NCBI RefSeq assembly: GCF_019175285.1
Contig: NC_056523.1
Coordinates: 184,619,956 to 184,683,955 of the forward strand
DNA length: 64,000 nt
Direction: 5' to 3'
Source: Sceloporus undulatus
Taxonomy: Eukaryota > Chordata > Lepidosauria > Squamata > Phrynosomatidae
Both the position numbers and the translations under genes were made by a program. A model generated the notes under the pieces. It ran no database searches. It saw only the letters and a program-made list of their open reading frames with translations, and was not told the DNA's origin. Shown piece by piece: positions 43,297-55,133 of this stretch (position 1 is the stretch's first letter; every line of letters begins with the position of its first letter).

Positions 43297-43741
43297 AGAG
43301 TTGCCCCTCCACGTCCATCACCTGTTTGTGGGAGGCAAATGGAGGGGGACAAACAAACAAACAAACAAACAGCTTCATTTATATACCACTTCATACTGAA
43401 CTAACAGTATCTAAGTGGCTTACAACTGTAACCTAATTGCCCCCAACAATCTGGGTACTAATTTTAGCAGCCTCCTTGGAAGGATGCAAACCTGAGTCAA
43501 GCTTGAGCCCTTTTGCTGGTATGGAACTCACAACCTTATGGTTTAGAGTGAGTGGCTGCAGTACAGGCATTTAACTACTGTGTCACCAGGGCTCAAAAAT
43601 GGAGCATGCCTCTGCGGTGCAAACCCATGGGTGCCCGTGGCATGCACAGCCATTCAAGCCAATGGGCCTTGAATATCGGCGAGTTTGTGGGGCAGGGGGG
43701 GGGGCAGAACGGATCTCTCATGAAAACAGGGGGGTGACTGT
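43297..43741. mobile_element. MITE with CAGTCRCCCC ends, carrying a Sauria SINE
   Basis: Right end GGGGGGTGACTG is followed by TA, and the interior (ATTCAAGCCAATGGGCCTTG) matches the clean copy at 53577-53787. The left end GTTGCCCCTCCACGTCC lies before the SINE. Confidence 0.6.
43347..43595 (-). repeat. Sauria-type SINE
   Basis: Minus-strand reading starts GAGCCCTGGTGACACAGTAG, passes ACCATAAGGTTGTGAGTTCC and ends in GTTTGTTTGTTTGTTTGTTT. This tRNA-headed SINE is characteristic of squamates. Confidence 0.8.
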
Positions 43742-43807
43742 ATTCATGAAAATGTATGCCATGGGTTGGACTAGAGTTGATCTCTTCCAACTCTATGATT
43801 CTATGAT
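43742..43807 (+). mobile_element. CR1 3' tail fragment
   Basis: GGGTTGGACTAGAGTTGATC then CTTCCAACTCTATGATTCTA. Confidence 0.7.
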
Positions 43808-43814
43808 CCATAGG

Positions 43815-44240
43815 CACAACCTCTTACCCCAACCATTTAAAAGGCTGAAGGCCTGTTTACCTAGGAGCATATTTGTCTATAGAGAGAGGGCCAGCTGAGT
43901 CTCACTGGGGAGGAAGTTCCACAGCTTAGGAGCAACCACCAAGGAAGCTCTTTTCCATGTCCTTACTAGACAAGCCTAGATAGGTGGTAGGATGAAGAGA
44001 AAGCCCTAACCCAAAGATAGTAAGACTTGGATAGGCTCACATGAGGAGATACAGATTTTTGGATACTTTGGACCTAAGCTATAAAGGATTTGACAGGTTA
44101 TAACTAGAACTTTGAACTGGAAATGGATTGGTAGCCAGCTAAACTGTTTTAATAAGGGATTTATATGTACTGATTGGTATGGTTGCAACAGTTGATATAG
44201 TTGCAACAATTTTTCCAAGGGCAGCAAATGCAAAATTCAG
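43815..44240 (-). mobile_element. LINE fragment (L2/CR1 group), old
   Basis: Minus-strand reading contains FSWLPIHFQFKVLVITCQ and LGPKYPKI, resembling the LHWLPI..F.IEFKILLLT block of L2-type LINEs. Subfamily uncertain. Confidence 0.5.
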
Positions 44241-44469
44241 TGCCTTTAAATGACAACAGCCAAGGGTAACATGCATAATAACATTGTGTTGCGGTCCTTG
44301 TCCTTCTTGGGACCTTTCAGAATCAGTTATGCTGTATTGTTTGGTTCAGGAATCCAAGGACTTTATCACATGAGCCTCAAACTTGCCATAGTCTTGCTGC
44401 AATCCCTTTATTTAAAAGGAACAGAAACATACTGGTTTTGGAACTTTTATTACTTCAGTAGTACTATGG

Positions 44470-44510
44470 GTGTGGGTGTGTGCGTGCGTGCGTGCGCGCA
44501 CGCACGCGTG
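44470..44510. repeat. Alternating purine-pyrimidine tract (TG)n(CG)n, self-complementary
   Basis: GTGCGTGCGTGCGCGCACGC is both alternating and palindromic. Such tracts can adopt Z-DNA or cruciform structure. Confidence 0.8.
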
Positions 44511-44666
44511 CCATTGACCAGCCCTGTGCTCTCTCTCTTCCTGATTCTCCCTTAACCCTGCCTCCCTGCCCTATGCCCTACCCAGCACACCTTTCTTTTT
44601 TATTATTTGTATTTGTAACACAATTCTGGAGTGATGGAAATACAATTTAGTAAACAAAAGGAGGAG

Positions 44667-44667
44667 G

Positions 44668-44714
<47 letters not shown>
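44667..44714. repeat. (GAAA)n microsatellite
   Basis: About eleven uninterrupted GAAA units within a longer purine tract. Confidence 0.9.
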
Positions 44715-45118
44715 GAAAAAAAGTGAGGGGAGAAAAAAGGCAGCTTGAGAATATTGAAGATGAGAGTGGTAAGGAGGAGACTGACACCCCGTGACTGCCC
44801 AATATCAGGACTGCAGCAGACTGTCACTATCATACCTATGGAATAATGGGGTGGCAGCGCAACTGGCCATGTATTGATGAGTTTCCCTGTCATGGAAAAG
44901 ATGTCCTCTACCAACACTTTGGAGGCACAGCAGCAAAGGATTGATGGTCATTTAATAGATGCTGCCAAAGACGCTATTTTCTTGTTAGTAATTACAGTTT
45001 AAAACCCACATGTAATAAATTCCCCCCAAAAAACTGTGAGTCTGGAGACGGGATGGTGTTTGTGGTTTAGTACTTGATTCAGTTTGGGGAGATGACATGA
45101 TGCAAATATGGAAACTTA

Positions 45119-45353
45119 GGGCCTGACCAGACAGGCCAAAATAAAGCTGCTTCAGGCCACTTTGGAAGTGTGCTGTTTAAATGACACATTCATCCTAAGA
45201 GGCCGGAAGCTGTGCCAAAGCCACACTCTGGTTTTAAGGACTGGAGTGCAGCTTTGGTGCAGCTTCTGGCCTCTTAAGATGTGTGTGTCAATTAAACAGC
45301 ATACCTTCAAAGTGACCTGAAGCAGCTTTATTTTGGCCTGCCTGTTTGGGCCC
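45119..45353. mobile_element. Foldback MITE GGGCCTGACCAG (same family as 28921)
   Basis: A 235-bp palindrome: GCTGCTTCAGGCCACTTTGG pairs with AAAGTGACCTGAAGCAGC. Flanks are TTA and TAA, so the duplication is not clean. Confidence 0.82.
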
Positions 45354-45822
45354 TAAGTGTGGCTAAAAGTGTAGGGTGTGGCGGGATCCAATGAATGGAG
45401 TGAAAGGGATGAGAGCAAATGTAAATGCAGATTTTCCTGAATCATATTAAAATGTGTACATGTGAGATTGGGGCTGGTGTGTGTATGTGAGATTTGTAAG
45501 AACAGGAAATTTATTCAGAATGGTAGACTCCTCTTCCACCATGGCTTGTGAACTTGGCAAGGTACATATTTAAATGTCAGTCTTTTTAGATTAAATATTT
45601 GGATGAACCTCTCTGGGTTATAAAAATCTTTCCTCATGGCTCTCTGTATTAAATGTTTCTACAATTGTACTGTGCTAGTTTACAGTTTACTACTTAGTAC
45701 ACTGTTCATGTCCTGATAAAACAGCTTACTTCCCTCTCTCCCCTGCAAATCTCTAGACCTTATCATTTCAAAAGTCAAAGAGTGGTGAAAGCTGCACCCT
45801 ATAAGTATGGAGGGAATGGAGA

Positions 45823-46040
45823 TCCAGCATGGTGTAGTGATTTCAGGTTGGACTAGGAATCTGGAGAGTAGGCTTCCTGGCTCTGGCCATGAAAACCCAT
45901 TGGGTGACCTTGGACAAGTCACTCTCTCTCAGCCTCAGAGGATAGCAATGGCAAACTCCCTCTGAAAAAACTTTCCAAGGAAACCCCATGCAAAGTTCAC
46001 TGCCTTAGGGTCACCAAACAACTTGAAGACACACAACAAC
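45823..46040 (+). repeat. tRNA-derived CORE/MIR-like SINE
   Basis: TCCAGCATGGTGTAGTGATT head, GGTGACCTTGGACAAGTCAC in the CORE part, ACACACAACAAC tail. Confidence 0.82.
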
Positions 46041-46061
46041 ATGGAGGGAGCGGAGACCAAG

Positions 46062-46406
46062 AAATACCTACATATGCTGCAACTGACAAGGATAATCTCA
46101 ATTAGTTCTCTGCCATCCCACTTTTTTCAACTACTTTTAAAATGTCCCAGTTTTGCTCTTGTCCTCTCCCTTTTCCCAGCTTACTTCAGTTGCTGCAAAC
46201 TGAGTTTAAATTGCAAAGTTAATTTCACTCAATAAACTCAGCAAGAAATCTTGCTCTTCCCAGTAGAGTCAGGCCGATGGAAACTGCTGCAGTGTGTCCT
46301 AGTTTGTGTGTTCTTCCTCAGTAATAACCTTTGCCATCTTGACCATATTCTGATATTGTCTCACCACAAGTGGTCCAGTTTTCATCTATGAAATGTTGGA
46401 GAATAT
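46062..46406 (-). repeat. Family X repeat, copy 5
   Basis: CAGCTTACTTCAGTTGCTGC is internal, and ATGAAATGTTGGAGAATATGG ends it, directly beside the next SINE. Confidence 0.65.
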
Positions 46407-46408
46407 GG

Positions 46409-46629
46409 ACCAGTATAGTGTAGTAGTTTACATGTTGGACTAGGACCCTAGGAGTCCAGGGTTCAAAACCCTGTTTGGCCATGGAAACCTACTGGGTGAA
46501 CCTGGGTGAGCCATACACTCCCACCCTCAGAGGTGGGGAAAGCATACTGACTCTGAACAAATCTTGCCAAGAAAACTTGGAGGCCTTAGGGTCGCCATAA
46601 GTTGGAAATGACTTGAAAGCACACAACAG
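46409..46629 (+). repeat. tRNA-derived CORE/MIR-like SINE
   Basis: ACCAGTATAGTGTAGTAG head and GACTTGAAAGCACACAACAG tail. Confidence 0.8.
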
Positions 46630-46714
46630 TGGTCCTAGTAGATGAGAGAGATGCCTGTAAATCTATGTGCACATTCCCATCAATAGACAAGGCATAATCA
46701 ATTGTGTAAAACTG

Positions 46715-47195
46715 ATGAATGCATCATTTGCACAATTCATAAAGGTTGTAGCCTTCACCTTTTTTTGGTCCAAACTCTATGAAACTGGGATCTGTCGATT
46801 TGTCTGTTATGCTACTCAGAATTGATCACTTGTCTGTTGTGCTATATGCTTGATCACAGAGTTACCAAACTTAGTGTGTTATCTAATGGGACAAAAACAA
46901 AAATCAGGTAAGGTTTTGATCTAATCTGCTAACTACTTCCCTTTCCTCCTAAACAACCATTTCTAATTTCAGTATTTTCCCCTTGAATGCACATTAATGA
47001 ATTGATTTGACCAAACTTTGTACTTAAACTTAGGATGGCATCCCAAACATTTTCATGGAAGTTTCAAACGAATCAGCAGATTTTGGCTAGTTTCCCCCCA
47101 GAAAATGGATAGTTTTGATTCATAAAACTTAAAAATCTTAAAGATTGAAGGACCACCAGCCAAATACTTGTTAAATCAAATCAGGCATGTTATTT
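46715..47195 (+). repeat. Unassigned repeat R1, plus copy
   Basis: The part from about 47035 (TGGCATCCCAAACATTTTC) to 47190 returns inverted at 49695-49845 with high identity. The left part has no partner here. Confidence 0.55.
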
Positions 47196-47220
47196 TTGTT
47201 CCTGAGGTAGAAAAACTAAG

Positions 47221-48072
47221 GGGTTATTCAGATAGTGAAAATAATACAGATGGAATGTGGGTTGAATCTTTGTTGTTCACATGCATTTAAATGAATCTGA
47301 TTAAGTTGGGAGGGTGTTTAAAAAACCCACTTAACCTAGGATGATTGATGATGGATTTCCCCCCGAACTTTTCTAAAAGATGCCTGTTTGAATAACTGAT
47401 GCAAATAGACCTGGGAGAAACTGGGAGAAGACTCTGCATACCTTGAACATGTTTCAAAAACATTACCATCATAAACCCCATCTTTATTTGAGTGCTGACA
47501 CGTGTAAGCAACTGAAGCCATAGATGTGGTTCCTTACTGTAAATAACAAACCCAGAATGCAAGTGAGATTATTCACATAGTTGTGCTAAAAACAATATGT
47601 GAATGACCCCAAAATCACTTCGTCCCATTTAAGGAAATGGAAATGTTAACAATTGATATTGTTTTTGTTAGTGTGACTATGCAAATAATCTCATTCATGC
47701 ATTCCAGATTTATAGTTCACTCTAATTTTTTTCTCAGAACCACAACGTTGTGAATCTCTGCAAGTTCTGTTGATCATATGTGTCAGCACTGTGTTAAAGA
47801 TGGAGTCGATGATGCGGATGTATTCAAAACACGTTCAAGGCACCTGGTTCATCCTGGGTCTATTCTCATTGGTTATTCATGCAGCTGACAATGCAAATCT
47901 CTTAGAAAAACTGAGGGGGAAAACCGAGATTGGTTATCCCAGCTTAAGTGGGGATTTTTTGCAGCCCCCCTGCACCCCAAAAAACCTTAATTGGATGTAT
48001 TCAAAATGTGTGTGAACAAATAAGATTCAACGCACATTCTACCCGGATTATTTTCACCATCTGAATATCACC
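47221..48072. mobile_element. ~850-bp foldback element (family F)
   Basis: The two halves are inverted copies. Ends GGGGTTATTCAGATAGTG and CACCATCTGAATATCACC pair, as do AATCTCATTCATGCATTCCA and AATGCAAGTGAGATTATT beside the centre near 47640. A half copy is at 58085-58484 and a mini copy at 58679-58818. Confidence 0.75.
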
Positions 48073-48341
48073 ACCTTATTCTGCAGTATGTGTGCAGAGC
48101 AGGTCTCTCTCTAGGCTACAGCCATTTACAAAATGTTAAAACCAGGCATGGGCCTGTCATGTAAACAGAACAAAATCTCCACAATCCCCTTTCCGCCTCC
48201 CTTCCCCTCCCTGAAACAGGATGTGGTTGCCTAAAAAGGTTTCTTCACCAAGCAGAGCTGGGAAGCTTTGTTCATCAGTCGCAAAAGACAAAGAGGAAAA
48301 CAAAAAGAGTGCCAGTGCTTCTCAAAAGTCCTTTGACCAAG

Positions 48342-48551
48342 GCTGCATTTATTAATGCAGTTTGATACTACCTGTCCTGGCTCAATGCTATGGAATTCTG
48401 GGGCTTCTACTTTTGTAAGGTATTTAGCTTTCTCTGTCAGAGAGTTCTGGTGCCACAGGAAATTACAGAACCCAGGATCCCATAGGATTGAGCCATGTCA
48501 GTGAAAGTGGTGTCAAATTGGATTAATTCTGCAGTGCAGACGCAGCCTCAG
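48342..48551. mobile_element. Foldback MITE M1
   Basis: GGCTGCATTTATTAATGCAG and TTAATTCTGCAGTGCAGACG are the inverted ends. Confidence 0.7.
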
Positions 48552-48939
48552 CTGGGTATCCCATCTCATTGCTTGCATCCCTCCTGAACAATGCTGGTTG
48601 CCATGCTGAATTTTAACTGGGAGGCAGATAGGAGAGAAAAAATGAAGACCTGAGACCTGAACCTTCTAATGTCAAGGGACACATCTCGCCTGGTCAGAGA
48701 AACTGAGGGAAGCTGCTGTGGGGAATTGCTGGGCTTGTTTGTTTTGTGGGCAGGCAGGTTGATTCAGCTGGATCTAACCACCCTTGTAGTTTGTGCATTC
48801 TCAGAGGCCCAATGGGAGCTATAGATTTGTAAGCACCATACCCTTCAACGTTTCACAGATGAAAACTGCCAAACAACATCAGTTGTCCGCACTGATATGG
48901 ACTGTTCTCATGACTACCCCATGATGTCCTGTTCTTGTT

Positions 48940-49109
48940 GTAATTGTTTTAATGATTTTAACTATATTTTACCATAGTCATTATTATGTTGTAATTATTA
49001 TGTTGATTTGTTTTAAGGAGGGAGGAAACAGTGGGATATATTGTATTGTATTATATGGTTTTTAACTAATGTAAGCTACCTCGATCTTGTTGAAGAGGGA
49101 GGATAGAAA

Positions 49110-49142
<33 letters not shown>
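48940..49142 (+). repeat. LINE 3' tail with (ATT)n
   Basis: GTAAGCTACCTCGATCTTG, GGGAGGATAGAAATG then (ATT)n at 49111-49142. Confidence 0.55.
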
Positions 49143-49143
<1 letters not shown>

Positions 49144-49654
49144 TATCCAAAAGGAATCCATGGCCCAATGGCACTTCCCATTCAAAACACAGCAAATATC
49201 TATGCATGCTAGCCTGAAAATTGCTATGAAAAGCATCTTAAGCTCTGGAAGAAAAGAACCAGTGAAGTTTTTACAAAGGTGATATTATATGGCAGAAGAA
49301 GGAGGTCCTGACCACCAGTGTGGGATATTCTTAGAGCCAATAATTCAGAAGGATTTTTCAAACTTCCCTGCTAATATTTAATCCATGATATATTTAGTCT
49401 TCTCTTCCTGCTAGTCATGTCAAGTCATGCTATTAATTAGTGAACACAGGGAAACAATTGGTCTTCCATCAATCTTTGACATATCTCATTTGGCAGATCT
49501 AATTGTATTTCTGTTCAGTGTAGACTGGATCACAGAAGGGTTGGATCAAATTCAAATATTTGCCCTGCAAGGCTAAGTACAGCTATGTATATTCTATAGT
49601 TTAAGACAAAGAGTAGGGAAAAAACCTTTCTGCCAAAATATTTTAAACTAGGAA

Positions 49655-49850
49655 TCCACACGTTGTTGCCTGGGGTTGATGTTGATGATTTTTAGTTATG
49701 ATTTGAATTAAACAAGTATTTGGCTGGTGCTCCTTCAATCTTTAAGATTTGTAAGTTTTATGAATCAAAACTATCAATTTTCTGGGGGGGAAACTAGCCA
49801 AAATCTGCTGATTGGTTTGAAACTTCCATGAAAATGTTTGCCTAGAGTGT
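49655..49850 (-). repeat. Unassigned repeat R1, inverted copy
   Basis: AAATCTGCTGATTGGTTTG and AACTTCCATGAAAATGTTTG are the reverse complement of the 47035-47190 segment. Confidence 0.6.
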
Positions 49851-50539
49851 GTATGCTGGGGTGCAATAAGTCTTTTGTGCTATACATCAGACAGCAACAT
49901 TTATTGGGACGGCCCCAAGGACCATCTTTTTAAACAATGAAAGATCCACTGCAAAAAGTCCAGTGCATATAGTCAACAAGCCCACCATGTACAAAAGTCC
50001 TACAGTCTGCTTCCTGACATATTCTAGTCTATTATAATCAGAGAAGGCTTTTCTTTCCAGTGAAAAACTATAACATGTGCTGTCTCTCACATCTTACCAC
50101 TCTCCCCTCCCTGCATTTGAAATAGGCATCTAAACAATGCTAACTAATTTCCTCATCCTCATAACAAAAAGGTGGGGAAGCTGACTTGCCACATCAAGAA
50201 TGCACCTGGCAAGAAAACAACCACTTTGGTGTTTGGGGTGGTTATTTTATTTTATTTTATATTTTGCAAAGGAAAAAATCATTTGGCAAAGCCTTTGATT
50301 TTTCATCAAAAAACAACATTTTACACAGAAAAATGGAGAATTTTCTGTGCAATAAACAGATAAAACCCAATTTGGAAAAAAATCATTGCAAAGATATGCA
50401 AGAATTCTTGTTATCTTGCCCAGTATGTTGAACATTTTAAATTTCCTTTTCTAATGCAAGAACAGGAATGTAATTCTTCACTAGTTTTAATCTGAAGGGA
50501 AGCAATAAATAAAGTTTTGATGCCAAGGGAATCCACCTT

Positions 50540-50632
50540 GAGATCACCAGTTTTGATCTCAAAGGAACCCACCTTGAATCCCATTGGGGGAGAAAGGTGG
50601 AATATAAATCCTTGAAATAAATAGATAAATAG
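50540..50632 (+). repeat. LINE 3' tail
   Basis: CCACCTTGAATCCCATTGG, GAGAAAGGTGGAATATAAAT. Confidence 0.5.
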
Positions 50633-52514
50633 TGAGCAATTTCTTCCCACTGTGAGAAAGTTTTTTTTTCCAAACTGTACATCTTTCAGTTAAACTGCAA
50701 GTCACAGGAATATAGTTTATAAGTACATGTGTCTATAAATCCTAGAAGTTTTAAAATTCAAAATTCAAACGTGAGAATACATCTGGCCAGAAATAAACCA
50801 CTTTATATGGGTATGTCATGTGCCACAAAGTAGTGTTCACTGTGTTACATTGCCAGCATCCAGATGAAGTAGTCTGTTTTGTCCTTTAAAAATGTGTTGG
50901 TTTCCATTATACATGAAATTAGAATTTTTGCTGGTTAAATGCAATTTTAAATCTATAGAAATGTTACCTATACAGTAATAGCAAAGGCAGTTTTCCATTT
51001 AACTTGTATAGGACAGTCTAAATGCTTTCGATTCTGGTTTCATAGACATCAAGATTAGTGCCTCCCAGTAAACATTTATAAGATACAACAGCCAGTTTCA
51101 GGGTCTCTAAGGATGCAATAAATACTTCCAGCACAGAGAAGTAGTTGAAGCACTGAAGCTTGTAGGAGATATAAAGACAACAGGAAGGAAGTGCTGTAAT
51201 TGCAGGTGTTGCAGCACAGTGCCAGAAGGTTGTGGACTGCAGTGTTGAAAATGTCCAACCTTCTTGCTTTGTGTCATTTTTGTTGATCTAATGGGTAAAT
51301 CCCACAACCAACCCACTTTCTGGATACAAAGAATCGCTTCACAGTTTTCAAATCAGGATTACACCTCACAATTAATTTAGCATGAAGATATGGATCTAAC
51401 TGGAATGGACAAGAAATAATCAGCCAAACAATCCTGGCTGCAGACACTGTAATAGTGGCCATTTCTTTCTTTTTCAAATGGATGGGCCTAGTGTTGCCCA
51501 ACCAAAAAAGAGTGTGAAATAATTTGATGCCATTTTGAAGTATGATTCAACTGCCAGTTCCACTGATTTACACACCTGCCAGGAGGGAGGAGGACGGCAC
51601 CATGTTGTCCTTTGTCTCAGGCAGCAAAATACCTTGGGATGGATGGAAAACTGAGGAGGTAAGGTTTTGCAAACATGCCCCAGGCTGAAGCAACAATTAC
51701 ATCCTGCTGGAAACGCAGGTAAATGCTTCTGGATTCATGCATGGATGAAGGAAGTCTCAGAACTGTAACACCTCTAGAAACTGCATGGCGGAGGAGGAAG
51801 ATGAAGGACTTTGACTCCCTTTCACCCAAAGCAGCCTGCTATGTTGAAGGTTTGGGGGGCTGTAAACATTAGACCTGCTACAGTTACCTTTCCCTGCCTC
51901 AGATGTTGTGTATTCCATCTCAGCCTGTGGCAAGGATGCCAAATACTGGGCACTGATTGTGAGATAGGACAGCAATGACTTGCAATACACAATAGTGCAG
52001 CTATCACTCTGAATTGTTCATTCAGTGTTATACTTCTCTGTTTACAGGGGGATTTTTTAAAGCATAAGTATATATTGTAACCAGGTTTTTTACATTTTAG
52101 GTTAAGAGAGTTTTTATTTGTTATATTTGTACATTGCTTTTGTGCCTAACCACACAGGGCAGTTCACAATTATTCTTCTGATTTAATTTATGTTTTTAAA
52201 AACCTTCCAATATTTTACCCTTCTTGTCAGATGGCAAAACGATGTGGCTAACACGGCAATGTATTGAAAACAACATGTTACTACCAGCTACAGGCCAAGG
52301 TCTTTTTATTTCTACTCCCCAGATTAGTTAGCTCACTATTTCCTGAAATAAAATGAACCTCTCCATGGCTGTCTGTTTATGTTATACCACAACTAGCTAA
52401 GATGGTTGCTACCAAGAAACACAAAGTGATTTTTAAACCAAGCAAAGATCAAGCAAGAGAAAGAGAAATGCTAGTAATAAAATAAAATGATACTAATGCA
52501 ATATTGTAACACAT
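50633..52514. other. No recognised element or exon
   Basis: Nearly 1.9 kb of GMIP intron 2 in which I found no repeat family and no convincing coding sequence. Confidence 0.3.
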
Positions 52515-52705
52515 TGGGCCTTTGGTTCCAGGCACCCCACCACCACTACGACCTTGGATACCAAAATCCCATTATATACAGTGGTGTAGTAAAATAGTAT
52601 CCCTTATATAAAATGGCAAAATCAAGGTTTATTTTTTGGATTGGGGAAAATGTTTGAAGATGGATGGATGCAGAATCTGTGGATATGGAGGCCTGACAGT
52701 ATTGC
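52515..52705 (+). mobile_element. Pogo/Tigger-like MITE, degraded
   Basis: GGGCCTTTGGTTCCAGG, TTGGATACCAAAATCCC and ATATAAAATGGCAAAATC identify it. Confidence 0.6.
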
Positions 52706-53499
52706 TAAAGTACTTTTAACATTTTGACTATAACTCCTGAATAATAATTTTAAAAGGCTCTGTGGAAACTGATGAAAGTCAAGTTTTGGAAACGTTGCTT
52801 GAGTCTACATGTGGCATGTCATCATCAGTGGGAGAGGAAGGAAGAAGAGCACAAGAGAGAAAGGAGGGAGGGGAGCCCAAAATATTTTAAGGAAAAAAAA
52901 TTGGGTGCAAAATCATAAATTTTCAGGTGGAATCAAAACAAGAACAACTGGAAAGTCTTGATTACTCCACGGACATTTTTCCTTTCTGGATAAGTCCAAC
53001 CTGGAAAACATACAGGAGGAAGGAGGAAAATAAGCAATGTTATACCTTAGTCATCTTCTTCCTGGGAGTGGTGGAGACAAATGGGAGTTTGTCCTGGCCA
53101 AAGTGGGGGAAGAAGTTCTGAAGTCTCATTTCCTCCTCTATGGAAAGGCCATGGAGAAATTCAGGGGAACTCTTTGTCTCAACATCTCAGGCACACCACA
53201 CAGAAGGCAAGCGACTGAAGTGGTTCTAGGTAGCTGGTGGTACTAGTGGTAAAGCCTCAGGTCAAGAATGACTGGGTAGTGTGGATGTCATAGTGACTCC
53301 AAGCAGCATTGTTGATGTCACAAAGAGTCTGAGCAATAGTAGTAAGGAGGAATTGAAGGCTGAGAAGGTCCAGGGCTTAGGTTAGTGCTCAAGGTGGTGA
53401 GCAGAACAAGCAGAGGACTGAGAAACAGAAGCCCAAGGAGAAAAAGAGTGAGGGAGAAGAAGGAGGAAGCCTGAAATCTAAAGGGGTATTTACTGTAAA

Positions 53500-54112
53500 T
53501 GTAGAAGTCTAGAAAGTTTAGTCCAAAAATTGGCCCAAAAACCCCAAATCAACTTATCCATGTGTCAATGTAAGTACAGTCACCCCTCCAAGTCCATGGA
53601 CTTGAAATGTGAAGACTTGAAATCCATAGAGGGGTGACTGCTATTAACATGAATGGGGCACATCCCTGCAGCACGCGCCCCACATGCACACACCTCATTC
53701 AAGCCTATGGGGCTTGAATATGTATGAGATTTTGAACTCACTGGGGGGGTCCAGAATGGATTCCCCACAAGTTCAAAGGGGCGACTGTACTGTACTTCAA
53801 CTCTTATTTTTAAAAAAGGAATAATCCTGTGGTGAAAGGCACAGGCACAGTATGTCCTGGGAAGCACTGACCTCCCTCTATTCTCTCCTCCAGCCAGCCT
53901 TTAGGGTGAGCACAAACAGTTATACCTGCTGGAATTTTGTAAGTTCTTTGGCATTATTTTCCTTTGCTTCATCCTTTCAATACTTTGTTACATGTCCCTA
54001 TGTTTTACTCTCAACATATCTATGGGTCATATCAAAATCCTTAATTTTGACTTCAAAATCTGCCCTTGACTTGTACATGAGGTTGACTTATAGTTCAGTA
54101 TATATGGGAGAT
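53500..54112. mobile_element. Family Z MITE, interrupted copy
   Basis: Same order as 8681-9075. It is broken at 53577 by a TA-inserted MITE and resumes at 53788 with CTGTACTTCAACTC. Confidence 0.7.
53577..53787. mobile_element. Tc1/mariner-type MITE nested in family Z
   Basis: Ends CAGTCACCCCTCCAAGTCC and AAGGGGCGACTG; TA at 53575-53576 and 53788-53789. Interior contains GAAGACTTGAAATCCATAG. Confidence 0.85.
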
Positions 54113-54445
54113 ATGGATGTCTAGTGTGGTGTGCATGCTAGGAGTGTATGTGTGCCAGAAGAGAGGGACATCAATGATTTAAAGTAGGTGATTGGGTTGT
54201 CACATTCAGTATTTCAAGCCACATGTGCTGCTGGTGATGATGATCATATCTAATTACTAGAAAATAGTATTGCTGTATTGTTGTTGTTTGGGCTTTGTCC
54301 ACAGAGACAAGTGAATCTTGTCTCTGGTCTTGAGTAAAATCTTTTGACCCTCATCAGGAAAACACAAAGTGGCAGTGGTTGCAATAAGAAGGAATGCTTT
54401 GCCAGAAGAACAAACAGGAGAGGGCAATATAGGATGATAAGAGAT

Positions 54446-54680
54446 AGGAGCCAGCATAATGTAGTGGTTTGAGTGATGGAGTATGACTCTGGAGACCAGG
54501 GTTCAAATGTCGCTTGAGCATTGAAACTCACTGAGTGACCTTGGGCAAGTCATACTCTCTCAGTCTCATAGGATGGCAATTGCAACCCCCCTCTGAAGAA
54601 ACATGCAAAGAAAACTCCATGATAAGTTCGCCTTAGGGTCACCATAACTCAGAAACAACTTGAAGGCACACAACAACAAG
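54446..54680 (+). repeat. tRNA-derived CORE/MIR-like SINE
   Basis: AGCCAGCATAATGTAGTGG head, GACCTTGGGCAAGTCATAC CORE part. Confidence 0.85.
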
Positions 54681-54867
54681 AGACAGGACTAAAGCTTCAC
54701 TGGTGGTGTGGGTGAGAGAAATCTGTGACACACTCCTCATTATAATATCATGAGCCACAGTATAATATAAAGCTTTACTCATTAATCAAGTTATTATACC
54801 ATGAGCTTTTTAAAGAATTCTCTGAGTTCAGCATGGTTGCAAACATTTCCCAAACACACCCATTCCA

Positions 54868-54900
<33 letters not shown>

Positions 54901-55130
54901 GTGCTTTCAAGTTATTTCTGACCTATAGTATGGCGATTCTAGGGTGAACCTATCACTGGGTTTTCTTGACAGGATTCGTTCAATGAGGATTTGTCTTTGC
55001 CTTTCTCTGAAGCTGTGACAGTATGACTTGTCCAAGGTCACCAAGTAGTTTTCCATGGCTGAGCAGGGGATTTGAACCCTGGTCTACAGAGTTGTAGTCC
55101 AATGCTCAAACCACCACACCAGCACACCAC
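54868..55130 (-). repeat. tRNA-derived CORE/MIR-like SINE with (GTT)n
   Basis: (GTT)n at 54871-54899 is the expanded 3' tail; the head is at the right (GTGTGGTGGTTTGAGCATTG on the minus strand). Confidence 0.82.
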
Positions 55131-55133
55131 CAT

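Larger units (their letters stand above)
44363..45000 (+). mobile_element. Family W DNA element, copy 2
   Basis: TTATCACATGAGCCTC opens it; CTTAACCCTGCCTCCCTGCC and AAGGAGGAGACTGACACC are shared with copy 1. It contains the alternating TG/CG tract (44470-44510) and a (GAAA)n array (44667-44714). Confidence 0.55.

Noticed and set aside
49111-49142. CRISPR-like or satellite array
   Set aside because: It is a simple ATT microsatellite with no spacers; no array of that kind exists in the window.
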